Assembly (NCBI GenBank): GCA_964535215.1
Contig: CAZHST010000039.1
Location: 1-26,305 of the forward strand
Reading direction: 5' to 3'
DNA length: 26,305 bases
Source of the DNA: JACQHM01 sp964535215
Lineage (GTDB): Bacteria; Methylomirabilota; Methylomirabilia; Methylomirabilales; JACQHM01
Shown piece by piece: positions 1-7,661 of this stretch. A program made the position numbers and the translations under genes. The notes beneath the pieces were generated by a model. That model saw nothing but the letters and a program-made list of their open reading frames with translations. It did no database searches and was not told where the DNA came from. Each line of letters begins with the position of its first letter. Position 1 is the first letter of the stretch.

Positions 1-1641
1 GACCAGGGAGCCTAAGCCGGAGGGCACCGCAATGTACTGCTTGCCGTTGACCGCGTAGCTGATGATCCCAGCCCGATGTCCGGACCCGGTCCGGAAGCTC
101 CACAGCTCCTCCCCGGTATCGGCATCGTAGGCATGGACCACCCCCTCGATGTCCCCGTAGAAGACCAGGCCACCACCGGTGGAGAGGACGTACCCGATCT
201 GGGGGTATTTGAAGTTCACCGTCCACTTCAGCTCCCCGGTGACAGGGTCCCGGGCGTCCAGGTGCCCGTAGGCCGGCCCCTGGGGGGTGTGCTTCGCCAC
301 CTGGTCGCCGCCGAAGTAGAGCTGGGCCGCCGGCTCGGTCACGGGGGTCTGCTTCTGGACCGTCACCACCTCACAGGCCTCCATGGCGGTGTTGTACCAG
401 AGCCCCGTCTTCGGGCTGTAGGACCCGGCGTTCCAGCTCCGGCCGCCGGCGATCCAGGGGCAGATGTAGTTCTCCTTCCCCATCTCCGGGATGTTCGGCT
501 CGATGTAGCGCCCCGTCCGGGGATCAATCCCCTTCACAAAGTTGTAGTTCTCGATCATCGGCCAGACGTTCACGATCCGCCCGTTGGTCCGGTCGTAGAC
601 GAAGACGAACCCACTCTTGTTCTGGTGGACCAGGAGCTTCTGGCCGCCCCGGTCAATCATCAGGAACTCGCCCAGGGTGCTGTCGTAGTCCCAGAAGTCG
701 TGGGGCATCTCCTGGAAATACCACCGGAGCTTCCCCGTGTCCGCATCCAAAGCCAAAACGGAAGAGGTGTACAGATTCTCCCCCGGCCGGGCCCCCGAGG
801 TCCGCCAGTCCTTCCCGCCCCAGTCATAGTCCGGCGCCGGGTTGCCGGTCCCCATGTAGATCAGGTTCAGGGCCGGATCGTAGGAGCCGGTCATCCAGGA
901 GCCGCCGCCCCCGTACTTCCAGGAGTCGCCGCCCCAGGTCTTCATCGCCTCCGGGTCCTCAGGCCCCGCCACCGTCCAAAACTCCCACACCTTCTCCCCC
1001 GTGTTGGCGTTCACCGCAAAGATCCGCCCCCGGATCGGGAGTTCCCCGGCCGTCTGCCCGATGACCACCTTGTCCTTCACCACCAGGGGGGCGCCGGTGA
1101 AGTTGCAGCTACACTTCTTCGTCTCCACCAGGGCGTTCTCCCAGACCTTCTTCCCCGTCTTCATGTCCAGGGCGACCAGCCGCCCATCCAGGGTGCCCAT
1201 GAAGACCTTGTCATGGCCGACGGCCAGGCCCCGGTTGTAAGGCTGGAAGAACAGGGTCTTGATCACCGGATCGTTATCGTGGTAGTAGTGCCAGATCTCC
1301 TTCCCCGTCGCCGCATCCAGGGCGAAGACCCGGTTGTAGGAGGCCGAGTAGTACAGGACACCATCTACCACGATCGGGGTGGCCAAAAGCCCCTGGTCAA
1401 TGGCTCCGGGCTGATGGATCCACGCCACCTGAAGGTTCTTCACATTCGACTTGTTGATCTGGTCCAGCGGGCTGTAGCGCCACGCCTTATAGGTCCCGTG
1501 AAACATCAACCAGTTGTTCGGATCCTTGTCCGCATTCTCCAGCCGGCTCGCCGAGACCGCCCAGGCCGAAGGGACTACCATGGCAACAAGGACCGCCACG
1601 GCCAGAACCCCCCAGACGATCTTCGAACCTCTCCTCCCCAT
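1..1641 (-). CDS. PQQ-dependent methanol/ethanol-family dehydrogenase (copy 1, C-terminus off the window)
   Basis: Periplasmic quinoprotein that would oxidise an alcohol and pass electrons to a c-type cytochrome. The frame is open for 547 codons from ATG 1641 to the window edge with no stop, so only the C-terminus is missing. The start has an AAGGAGG site nine bases upstream. Residues 1-28 form a signal peptide ending AWA. Propeller motifs are visible: RYSPLDQIN (56-64), WGGDSW (236-241), GTGNP (264-268). By family alignment, E200, N267 and D318 are the metal/catalytic residues. D320 (DYD motif) is the extra Asp found in lanthanide-dependent XoxF/ExaF-type enzymes. K342 replaces the Arg of MxaF, as in some ethanol dehydrogenases. 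The adjacent Cys-Cys of MxaF is replaced by Phe-Phe (131-132), while C177 and C179 are present nearby. It is a paralogue of the gene at 2748-4520. Substrate is not determinable from sequence. Confidence 0.93.
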   Translation of the reverse strand, partial: MGRRGSKIVWGVLAVAVLVAMVVPSAWAVSASRLENADKDPNNWLMFHGTYKAWRYSPLDQINKSNVKNLQVAWIHQPGAIDQGLLATPIVVDGVLYYSASYNRVFALDAATGKEIWHYYHDNDPVIKTLFFQPYNRGLAVGHDKVFMGTLDGRLVALDMKTGKKVWENALVETKKCSCNFTGAPLVVKDKVVIGQTAGELPIRGRIFAVNANTGEKVWEFWTVAGPEDPEAMKTWGGDSWKYGGGGSWMTGSYDPALNLIYMGTGNPAPDYDWGGKDWRTSGARPGENLYTSSVLALDADTGKLRWYFQEMPHDFWDYDSTLGEFLMIDRGGQKLLVHQNKSGFVFVYDRTNGRIVNVWPMIENYNFVKGIDPRTGRYIEPNIPEMGKENYICPWIAGGRSWNAGSYSPKTGLWYNTAMEACEVVTVQKQTPVTEPAAQLYFGGDQVAKHTPQGPAYGHLDARDPVTGELKWTVNFKYPQIGYVLSTGGGLVFYGDIEGVVHAYDADTGEELWSFRTGSGHRAGIISYAVNGKQYIAVPSGLGSLV

Positions 1642-1776
1642 CACCGTTTTCCTCCTTAGACATCAGGTTATCCCATCGGCACCTTTTCAGAACTTTGGTT
1701 CAAAAGCAGTAAAGAAACTCCCTGTTAAGCTGAACGCCCCTCTCACCCCCTTTCCCAAAGGCACCGTTTAGCTTTT

Positions 1777-1806
1777 GATCTACAACAATGTTTAATTTCT
1801 TGTCAA
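1777..1806 (-). promoter_or_regulatory. Candidate promoter of PQQ dehydrogenase 1 (shared block)
   Basis: On the minus strand a perfect TTGACA (1806-1801) is followed 18 bases later by TAGATC (1782-1777), a weak -10. An AACA-A-TGTT inverted repeat lies in the spacer. The same arrangement recurs at 4697-4726 before the other PQQ dehydrogenase (24 of 30 aligned positions identical), which is the main support. The predicted 5' leader is about 130 nt. The -10 is poor, so an activator or an alternative sigma factor is possible. Confidence 0.5.
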
Positions 1807-1846
1807 GGAAAAAAGGAAGGAGGACTCCGGGTTAGGCCCCATCAGG

Positions 1847-2254
1847 CTATTCGAGGCTCCTCAAGTTCCTGGTCCCGGTCCAACCGGTATACCTGACCAC
1901 CGTGATGTTCCGACGGAGGACCTCGGGACTCTTCCGAAACTCGACGATGAACGAGACCTTCACCTTCTCGCCTTGCCGGTCCAGGACCTGGAAAAACAGG
2001 AGACCATCGAGGTACTCGCGGTCAATATACGAGCAGAGCTTCTCTTCCCGTACCTGCTTTTTCAGCTCCTCCAGATCTTTCCCCTGCCAGTCTCGCTCCT
2101 TTTGAACGACCTGGTCATAGGCCTCCGGCGTGGTACACACCCAAGAACCCTCTTTCAGCGTCTGCGGTTTTTCTTCAGCCGAAGCCGATCCAGCCACCAT
2201 GCTCAAGAGCAGGATCCCAAGGCATAGCGTCTTCACACCCCTTCCCTCCATCAT
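1847..2254 (-). CDS. Small exported protein of unknown function in the PQQ dehydrogenase locus
   Basis: The protein has 135 residues and I do not recognise its family. Residues 1-26 form a clear signal peptide ending SASA, so the mature protein is periplasmic. The mature part has a charged, probably helical segment (about 48-75) flanked by C40 and C74, which could form a disulphide. A region rich in alternating hydrophobic residues follows (about 86-126), consistent with beta strands. The start ATG overlaps the stop of the upstream cytochrome gene (ATGATGGA; the second ATG is also possible), so the two are translationally coupled. Its place between a cytochrome and two quinoprotein dehydrogenases suggests an accessory role in alcohol oxidation, by context only. 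Confidence 0.8.
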   Translation of the reverse strand: MMEGRGVKTLCLGILLLSMVAGSASAEEKPQTLKEGSWVCTTPEAYDQVVQKERDWQGKDLEELKKQVREEKLCSYIDREYLDGLLFFQVLDRQGEKVKVSFIVEFRKSPEVLRRNITVVRYTGWTGTRNLRSLE

Positions 2255-2676
2255 CGCATGTCCTTCCAGTTTGCCCCCTCAATGGCCAGCGTCTCCAGGT
2301 ACGCCCCAATCTGGGCAATGTCTTTATCGCTGAGGATCTCTTTCCACGGGGGCATCTGCCTTTCGACCCGGCCATTCTTCACGATGGTGACAAACTCACG
2401 ATAGCCCCGCCAGAACTGACGCAAATCCGCCGCATAGTGGCCGAAGCGCGACACCCCATCAGCCTTCGGGCCATGGCACTGCACGCACCACGTGAAGTAG
2501 AGCTTGCGTCCCTGCTGAATGGCGTCCTGGTCACCCGATAGCGGGTTGGAAGAGGGAAACGGGGTGGAAGGCTGATCAGCGGCAAAGAGGGGGAACGGTC
2601 CCTTCAAGGCCAATCCCGAGAAAAGCAGGAGACTGATGGCGAAGACAAGCCCCCACCTCTTGTCCTGGCTGGACAT
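2251..2676 (-). CDS. Monohaem class-I-type cytochrome c, likely electron acceptor of the PQQ dehydrogenase
   Basis: The protein has 141 residues. An N-terminal hydrophobic segment (about 8-33, ending FAA) serves as signal peptide or anchor. One haem-binding motif, CVQCH, is at 64-68. A likely axial Met is M108 in RQMPPW, followed by the C-terminal helix typical of small cytochromes c (SDKDIAQIGAYLETL). ATG 2676 was chosen over an in-frame ATG at 2742 because a GGAGG sits 10 bases upstream and a hydrophobic signal follows directly. The longer version would start inside the terminator hairpin. XoxF/MxaF systems use such a cytochrome (XoxG/MxaG role) to take electrons from PQQ, and its position directly after PQQ dehydrogenase 2 fits. 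The symbol is withheld because overall similarity to XoxG cannot be judged here. Confidence 0.88.
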   Translation of the reverse strand: MSSQDKRWGLVFAISLLLFSGLALKGPFPLFAADQPSTPFPSSNPLSGDQDAIQQGRKLYFTWCVQCHGPKADGVSRFGHYAADLRQFWRGYREFVTIVKNGRVERQMPPWKEILSDKDIAQIGAYLETLAIEGANWKDMR

Positions 2677-2694
2677 CACGGCTTTACCTCCTTC

Positions 2695-2734
2695 AAAAAA
2701 AGGCGGGACAAGGGGATGCATCCCTTGCCCCGCC
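2695..2734 (-). terminator. Intrinsic terminator/attenuator between PQQ dehydrogenase 2 and cytochrome c
   Basis: In the minus-strand transcript, GGCGGG-G-CAAGGG pairs with CCCTTG-U-CCCGCC. This makes 12 Watson-Crick pairs plus one G-U pair around a 7-base loop, followed directly by seven U (2701-2695). On the plus strand the same site has an A-C mismatch and no T-run, so it is oriented for minus-strand transcription. It starts 13 bases after the dehydrogenase stop codon. The GGAGG of the cytochrome gene lies just beyond the U-run, so read-through would give less cytochrome than dehydrogenase transcript. Confidence 0.85.
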
Positions 2735-2747
2735 TTGAACATCCACG

Positions 2748-4520
2748 TTACGGGAGAGCAAACGCTACGATGGCGGCGCTCTCCATATAGTTGATCAACT
2801 TGTCCTTGAAGAGGCCCGCAATGGCGCGACCAACGTAGGTGCCATGGCCGGTGGCCACCGCAATGTACTGCTTACCGCCCACGGCGTAGGAGATGATCCC
2901 GCCGTTGGTGCCGGTCCCCAGGTTAAACTGCCACAGCACCTCACCGGTCTTCGCGTCCAAGGCCTGGAGCCAGCCATCGTAGGTGGCGATGAAGAGCAGA
3001 CCACCCGCGGTGGAGAGGAGGGCCGAGTGGGGGATGATGTCGTACCGCTTCTCCCAGGCGATCCTCCCGCTGACCGGATCAACAGCATAGAGGCGGCCGT
3101 GGGCCCGATCACCCGGGGGATCCGTCCCCTCCCATGTGGCGGCCATGAACGCCTGCACGATGGGCTCGGTGGTGCGGGTCTCAGCCCCGGCCGTGGCCGG
3201 TCCCCCTTCCTTCGGGTTAACGGTCAGCCACATGCACCATTCATTGGCGATGCGGTAGAACAACCCGGTCTGCGGGCTGTAGGTCCCGGCGTTCCAGCTA
3301 TGGCCCCCATCAATGGCGGGGCAGACCAGGGTTTTCACCCCAGGCTTGGGCCACAGCATGTTCTCCCACTGGCCGGTCCGGAGATTGTAACCGGTCGTCC
3401 AGTTTACGGTCTTCTGGCCCTTATAGACATTGACGACCTTGCCGGTCTTCCGGTCAAAGACATGCACAAACCCATTCTTGCCGGGATGCACCACGTGATC
3501 CTTCAAGATGATGTATTCGCCCGGAGCGGCGTCGTAGTCGTAGGGATCGCTCGGCACATCCTGGAAGTACCACCGGAGCTTCCCCGTGGTCAAGTCCAGG
3601 GCAATGCTGGTTGAGGTGTAGAGGTTATCGCCCGGCCGCCACCCATCCACATTGGGATCCCGGCACTTATCGCCGCAGTAGTCGTAGTCCGGGTTGGGGT
3701 TGCCGGTTCCTATCCAGATCAGGTTATTCTCGTAGTCAACGGAACCGGGCTGCCAAGACCCGCCACCGCCATACTTCCAGGAGTCCCCACCCCAGGTCGC
3801 CAGGGCCTTGGGATCATCCCGACCGGTCGTGTAGAAGGTCCACTTCAAATCACCCGTCCGGGGATCGAGACCAAAGATGCGGCCTTCAATGGGATACTCT
3901 CCACCGTTCTGCCCGATGACGAACAGGTCGGAGCTGACAAAGCTCCCGGCCCCGCTGAAGCCGACGGTCTCCTTCTTGGAGTTGACCAATCGCCGGTCCC
4001 ACAGGACTTCTCCCGTCGCCTCACTCAGGGCGATGATGCGACCATCGGCCGTGCCGATATACACCCGCCCGTCCCCGACCGCCAGGCCCCTGCTATGGGC
4101 GAAGAAGGAGCGGGCCACGACGGCTTCATCCATCTTGGGGACGTATGACCAGATCCTCTCCCCGGTGGCAGCATTGAGCTTCCAGACCGTCGAAGGATTG
4201 GTGGCCACGTACATGGACCCGTCAATCACCAGGGGCGTGCTGTGGAGGCCCATCCGCGGATCACCGGGCTGAAAGATCCAGACGGGGCGGAGCTGCTTGA
4301 CATTCTTGGTGTTGATCTGGTCCAGGGGGCTGTACCGCATCCCATCGTGCGTGCGGTGGTAGGTACACCAGTTTTCAGGGGGACAGTTCTTAATATTGGC
4401 CGCGGAAGAATCGGCCAGGGCGACTGGAGCCGCGAACACCACGGTGAGGACGAGTAAAACCCCCACCACCCCCCCCTTTCCTAACGACTTCACCCTCCGC
4501 TGATCTCTCCAGCGCTTCAT
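2748..4520 (-). CDS. PQQ-dependent methanol/ethanol-family dehydrogenase (copy 2, complete)
   Basis: This 590-residue periplasmic quinoprotein is close to the usual family length of about 600. ATG 4520 was chosen over ATG 4556 because a GGAGG lies about six bases upstream and the basic N-terminus leads straight into a signal peptide (about 15-37, ending ALA). Motifs: RYSPLDQIN (62-70), WGGDSW (243-248), GTGNP (271-275), DYD (328-330). E208, N274, D328 and D330 match the metal and catalytic set of lanthanide-type enzymes. K349 replaces the MxaF Arg. MxaF's Cys-Cys pair is Phe-Phe here (139-140). Extra cysteines at 46, 52, 282 and 286 could form local disulphides and are not in copy 1. It resembles copy 1 along its length. 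The alcohol substrate is unknown. Confidence 0.95.
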   Translation of the reverse strand: MKRWRDQRRVKSLGKGGVVGVLLVLTVVFAAPVALADSSAANIKNCPPENWCTYHRTHDGMRYSPLDQINTKNVKQLRPVWIFQPGDPRMGLHSTPLVIDGSMYVATNPSTVWKLNAATGERIWSYVPKMDEAVVARSFFAHSRGLAVGDGRVYIGTADGRIIALSEATGEVLWDRRLVNSKKETVGFSGAGSFVSSDLFVIGQNGGEYPIEGRIFGLDPRTGDLKWTFYTTGRDDPKALATWGGDSWKYGGGGSWQPGSVDYENNLIWIGTGNPNPDYDYCGDKCRDPNVDGWRPGDNLYTSTSIALDLTTGKLRWYFQDVPSDPYDYDAAPGEYIILKDHVVHPGKNGFVHVFDRKTGKVVNVYKGQKTVNWTTGYNLRTGQWENMLWPKPGVKTLVCPAIDGGHSWNAGTYSPQTGLFYRIANEWCMWLTVNPKEGGPATAGAETRTTEPIVQAFMAATWEGTDPPGDRAHGRLYAVDPVSGRIAWEKRYDIIPHSALLSTAGGLLFIATYDGWLQALDAKTGEVLWQFNLGTGTNGGIISYAVGGKQYIAVATGHGTYVGRAIAGLFKDKLINYMESAAIVAFALP

Positions 4521-4696
4521 GAGAGCCCTCCTTTCGGCGACGATCGTACCCGGCAACTTTCACACCCCACTGGAACGATCATCCTGGACTCACACCCTTT
4601 CCTGTGGCGAACCGGGCAGCATTGGCCGCCCCCGTTCACCGCTTCCCCACCCCCTTCCCCTTATCAAGAGAGGTTTCTCGTAAATCAAGCGGTCAT

Positions 4697-4726
4697 TATG
4701 TACAACATTGTTTTATTCCCTGTCAA
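4697..4726 (-). promoter_or_regulatory. Candidate promoter of PQQ dehydrogenase 2 (shared block)
   Basis: On the minus strand TTGACA (4726-4721) is followed 18 bases later by TACATA (4702-4697). An AACA-T-TGTT inverted repeat lies in the spacer. The block aligns base for base with 1777-1806 upstream of dehydrogenase 1. The predicted leader is about 170 nt. The rest of the 280-base gap (4521-4800) shows the ribosome site at 4526-4531 and no other element I can support. Confidence 0.5.
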
Positions 4727-4800
4727 GAGAAAATTTCAGGAGGCTTTGATGGAACCGGAAACCTGTTTAAGGAGGGAAAGAGGGAAAGGAGGCGATCCTC

Positions 4801-6180
4801 TCAGGCGCTGAGGCCGTGCCGTTTTAACAGGCGGTGAATGGTCTTCCGATCCACCCCGGCGGCCCTGGCCGCCTGGGAGATGTTCCCGTGGTGCCGTTCC
4901 AACAGGTGGACGAGATACTCCCGCTCGAAGATCTTGATCTGCCGCTCCTTGGCCTCCTTGAGGGGAAGGTTCTCCAGGGGTTCTAAGGGGATGGCGGGGC
5001 CTCTCCCCTTCAGGTACTCGGGGAGATCGGCCGGCGTGATGTGCTCCCCCTCGGCCAGCACGACGGCCCGTTCGATCACGTTCTGAAGCTCCCGGACATT
5101 CCCCGGCCAGGAATAGGCCTCCAGGAGCTCCATGGCCCTGGGCGTGATCCCTTTAATCTCCTTCCCGCTGGCGGCGCTGTACTTCTTTAAATAGTGCTGG
5201 GCCAGGAGAGGGATATCCCCCTTCCGCTCCCGTAAAGGGGGGAGGGGGATGGAGATGACGTTCAGCCGGTAGTAGAGGTCCTCCCGGAACTCCCCTTTGC
5301 TGACGGCGGCCTGGAGGTCTCGGTTGGTGGCCGAGATGACCCGGACATCTACATCAATGAACCGGTTCCCCCCGACCCTCCGGATCTGCCGCTCCTGGAG
5401 GACCCGGAGGAGCTTGGCCTGGAGGTTCATCCCCAGGTCCCCCACCTCGTCCAGGAAGATGGTCCCGCCGTGGGCGAACTCGAAGAGGCCCGGACGGGAG
5501 GAGATGGCCCCGGTGAAGGCCCCCTTCTCATGCCCGAACAGCTCAGATTCTAACAACGTTTCAGGCAGCGAGGCACAGTCCACAGGGATAAAGGCCCTCT
5601 CGGCCCTCCGGCTGTTGGCGTGGATGCTCCTGGCCACCAGCTCCTTCCCCGTGCCGCTTTCCCCGAGGATCAAGACGTTGGCCTCGCTTTTGGCCACCTT
5701 CTTGATCAGCTCGAAGACCTGAAGCATCGGGAGGGACTTCCCCACGATGTTCTCGAAGCTGTAGGTGGAGGCAACCTGCTCCTTGAGCCTCCGGTTCTCC
5801 TCCAGGAGGCGCTTCTGCTGGAGGGCCCGCTCGATACTCACCTGGAGCTGATCGGCGGAGAAGGGCTTGGGGATGTAATCGAAGGCCCCCTCCTTGATGG
5901 CCTCGACCGCCGTCTCGATGGTCGCGTAGGCGGTGAAGAGGATGACAGGGATCTCCGGATCAATCTGCTTCGTCGCCCTCAGGATCTCGATCCCGTCCAT
6001 CTCGGGCATCCGAAGGTCGGTCAGGACCAGGTCGGGCCGCTCCCGCTCGATGACCTCCACAGCCCTGACCGGATCCTTCTCCGTCAAGGGTTCGTACCCG
6101 AGCCTCCTCAAGATCCGGGAGCAGTTCTCCAGCATATCCTCTTCGTCGTCAATGACCAGGATCCTCCGACTCTCAATCAT
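4801..6180 (-). CDS. NtrC-family sigma-54-dependent response regulator (RR1)
   Basis: A 459-residue transcription activator. The receiver domain (about 5-120) has acidic D11/D12, phospho-acceptor D55 and K105. The AAA+ sigma-54-contacting domain (about 142-370) has Walker A GESGTGKE (173-180), GAFTGA (220-225) and a Walker B FLDEVGD. The C-terminal Fis-type HTH ends in GVDRKTIHRLLKRHG. All activation residues are present, so it should bind enhancer-like sites and open sigma-54 promoters when phosphorylated. ATG 6180 overlaps the kinase stop by eight bases (ATGATTGA), pairing it with the histidine kinase at 6173-7576. A longer in-frame extension to 6387 is antisense-like, arginine-rich and lies within the kinase gene. 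It is the last gene of the minus-strand operon that starts at 10795. Confidence 0.96.
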   Translation of the reverse strand: MIESRRILVIDDEEDMLENCSRILRRLGYEPLTEKDPVRAVEVIERERPDLVLTDLRMPEMDGIEILRATKQIDPEIPVILFTAYATIETAVEAIKEGAFDYIPKPFSADQLQVSIERALQQKRLLEENRRLKEQVASTYSFENIVGKSLPMLQVFELIKKVAKSEANVLILGESGTGKELVARSIHANSRRAERAFIPVDCASLPETLLESELFGHEKGAFTGAISSRPGLFEFAHGGTIFLDEVGDLGMNLQAKLLRVLQERQIRRVGGNRFIDVDVRVISATNRDLQAAVSKGEFREDLYYRLNVISIPLPPLRERKGDIPLLAQHYLKKYSAASGKEIKGITPRAMELLEAYSWPGNVRELQNVIERAVVLAEGEHITPADLPEYLKGRGPAIPLEPLENLPLKEAKERQIKIFEREYLVHLLERHHGNISQAARAAGVDRKTIHRLLKRHGLSA

Positions 6181-7576
6181 TCCGTTTCCCACGCGAGGCG
6201 CCCTTCGCCGAGGGCAGGGTGACGATGAAGGTGCTCCCTTTCCCGACCTGGCTGTCAACCTCGATGGTGCCGCCGTGCCCCTGGATGATCCCGTAACTGA
6301 TCGAGAGGCCCAGGCCGGTCCCCTTCTTCTTGGTGGTGAAGAAGGGGTCGAAGATCCTCGGACGGGCCTCCTCCGGGATGCCCACACCGGTATCGGTCAC
6401 CAAGAGCTGGACATACCCATCCTGACCCTTCCGGCTCTCCACCACAAGCCTCCCCCCCTGGGGCATGGCCTCCCGGGCGTTGGTCAAGAGGTTCAAGAGG
6501 ACCTGCTCCAGATGGTTCGGGCTGCCCAGGATCTTAGGGAGGCCCGGCGAAAGCCGCTTCTCCAGGGTGATCCGCTCCTTCGACAGTTGCTTCTCGGTGA
6601 GGAGGAGGACCTCCTCCACGAGCTGGTTCAGGTCGAGGGGGATGAACTCCCAGGAGGCCTGTTTAGCAAAGGAGAGGAGGCCGTGGGCGATCCTGGCCAC
6701 CCGGGCGGCGTGCTTGCCGATGACCTTCAGATCCTCCTGGACCTGCTTGGGAAGCGCCCGCTCCTTGGCCTCCAGGAGCATCAGCTCGACCCGGGAGCTG
6801 ATGATCCCGATGGGGTTGTTGATCTCGTGGGCGAGGCCGGCCGAGAGGGTCCCAAGGGCGGCCAGTTTCTCGGATCGGATCAGGTGTTCCTGGGCCCCCT
6901 TTAACTCCTGGTAGGCCCGCTCCAACTGCTCCCCCCGCGCCTTCAGTTCCCGGTTCAGCTCCTCCATGGCCTGCCGCTTGTGCCACTCCCGCTCCGAAAG
7001 GAGGCCCAACGAGATGGCGATCAGCCACAGGAAAGACGTGCGAAGGACATAATCGGCCCAGTGGGATGCCTCCAGGAGCGGCCAGACGCTGCCGAGGTAA
7101 AGGAGGGAGGAGACCAGGGCGACACCCACCCCCCGGACAAGGCCGTAGTGGAAGGCCTGGAGGGCGGTGATCAGGTAGAAACCGAGGGAGAACTCGCTTC
7201 CGATCCCCCCCGTCCAGCGCACCAGGAAAAAGGCGAAGCCGAGATCCAGACCTAAGACCAGAAGGTTCCACCGCTTGATCCCCGGCCATTGTAAAAGCAG
7301 GATGTAGAGGAGGAGGCTGTAGACGAAAAAGAGAAGGAGCAGGAGGAGACCGGCCTGTCGTTCAAGGGAAGGGAGGGGGGCAAAGAGGAGCCAACCGAAG
7401 GCCCCCAGGGTGATCAGGGCTCGAAGGAAGGCGAAGCCAAGGAAGGTAGGGCCCAGTCGCCTTTTCAAGGATCTGGGCCAGCTGACCCCCATGGCCTCCA
7501 GCGAGACGGCCGGGCCTTCATCCTCCAGCATCCGCATCACAATTCCCCACAGCCCATGGTCAATGTATCGTAGCAT
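6173..7576 (-). CDS. Six-TM membrane sensor histidine kinase (HK1), partner of RR1
   Basis: A 467-residue kinase. ATG 7576 has GAGGAAAG just upstream. About six hydrophobic segments (roughly 44-66, 76-97, 103-121, 128-147, 150-168, 177-194) form a membrane sensor with little periplasmic sequence, followed by a coiled linker (about 200-232). The H-box AGLAHEINNP has the canonical phospho-acceptor H250. N-box (NLLTNAREA), G1 (DTGVGIPEE), F-box (FDPFFTTK) and G2 (GTGLGLS) are intact. It should autophosphorylate and pass phosphate to RR1, whose gene overlaps it. The membrane sensor resembles that of the kinase at 14298-15575 (same TM count and spacing, PGIKRW versus PRWVKR between TM2 and TM3, SLGLL after TM6), so the two probably share origin and signal type. 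Confidence 0.95.
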   Translation of the reverse strand: MLRYIDHGLWGIVMRMLEDEGPAVSLEAMGVSWPRSLKRRLGPTFLGFAFLRALITLGAFGWLLFAPLPSLERQAGLLLLLLFFVYSLLLYILLLQWPGIKRWNLLVLGLDLGFAFFLVRWTGGIGSEFSLGFYLITALQAFHYGLVRGVGVALVSSLLYLGSVWPLLEASHWADYVLRTSFLWLIAISLGLLSEREWHKRQAMEELNRELKARGEQLERAYQELKGAQEHLIRSEKLAALGTLSAGLAHEINNPIGIISSRVELMLLEAKERALPKQVQEDLKVIGKHAARVARIAHGLLSFAKQASWEFIPLDLNQLVEEVLLLTEKQLSKERITLEKRLSPGLPKILGSPNHLEQVLLNLLTNAREAMPQGGRLVVESRKGQDGYVQLLVTDTGVGIPEEARPRIFDPFFTTKKKGTGLGLSISYGIIQGHGGTIEVDSQVGKGSTFIVTLPSAKGASRGKRND

Positions 7577-7609
7577 AAAGCTTTCCTCACGGTCAATGCA
7601 ACGACGAGG

Positions 7610-7657
7610 GTTCAAAGTGCAAGGTTCGGGTTCACAAGCTTCAACGTTGAACCTTGA
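7610..7657. repeat. Inverted-repeat patch between radical SAM gene and HK1
   Basis: This lies within the only sizeable gap (85 bases) of the minus-strand operon. CAAGGTTC (7620-7627) is inverted as GAACCTTG (7649-7656), with GTTCAA-type extensions on both sides and a perfect TTCAACGTTGAA palindrome at 7640-7651. No U-run follows on either strand, so it is not a standard terminator. It may be a dispersed repeat of REP type or an RNA-processing/stability hairpin. Confidence 0.5.
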
Positions 7658-7661
7658 ACGG

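Noticed and set aside
76..1659. Long plus-strand open frame of 527 codons
   Set aside because: It is antisense to PQQ dehydrogenase 1. The protein is Pro/Arg/Gly/Val-rich low-complexity-like, typical of a GC-rich shadow frame, while the opposite strand has clear family motifs.
1807..1846. Terminator after the small exported protein gene
   Set aside because: Only weak, interrupted base pairing is possible before the T-rich stretch on the minus strand; not enough to call.
2844..3614. Plus-strand open frame of 256 codons
   Set aside because: Antisense shadow of PQQ dehydrogenase 2 with no recognisable motif or ribosome site.
4553..4566. Possible sigma-54 promoter before PQQ dehydrogenase 2 (minus strand GG-N10-GC with TTGC)
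   Set aside because: The -24 half lacks the GCAC core and is in a G/C-rich tract; a degenerate GGGCA-GCAT-TGGCC dyad at 4615-4627 is too weak to support it, and copy 1 has no equivalent.
6181..6387. N-terminal extension of RR1
   Set aside because: Arginine/proline-rich and inside the HK1 gene; the receiver domain starts at ATG 6180.
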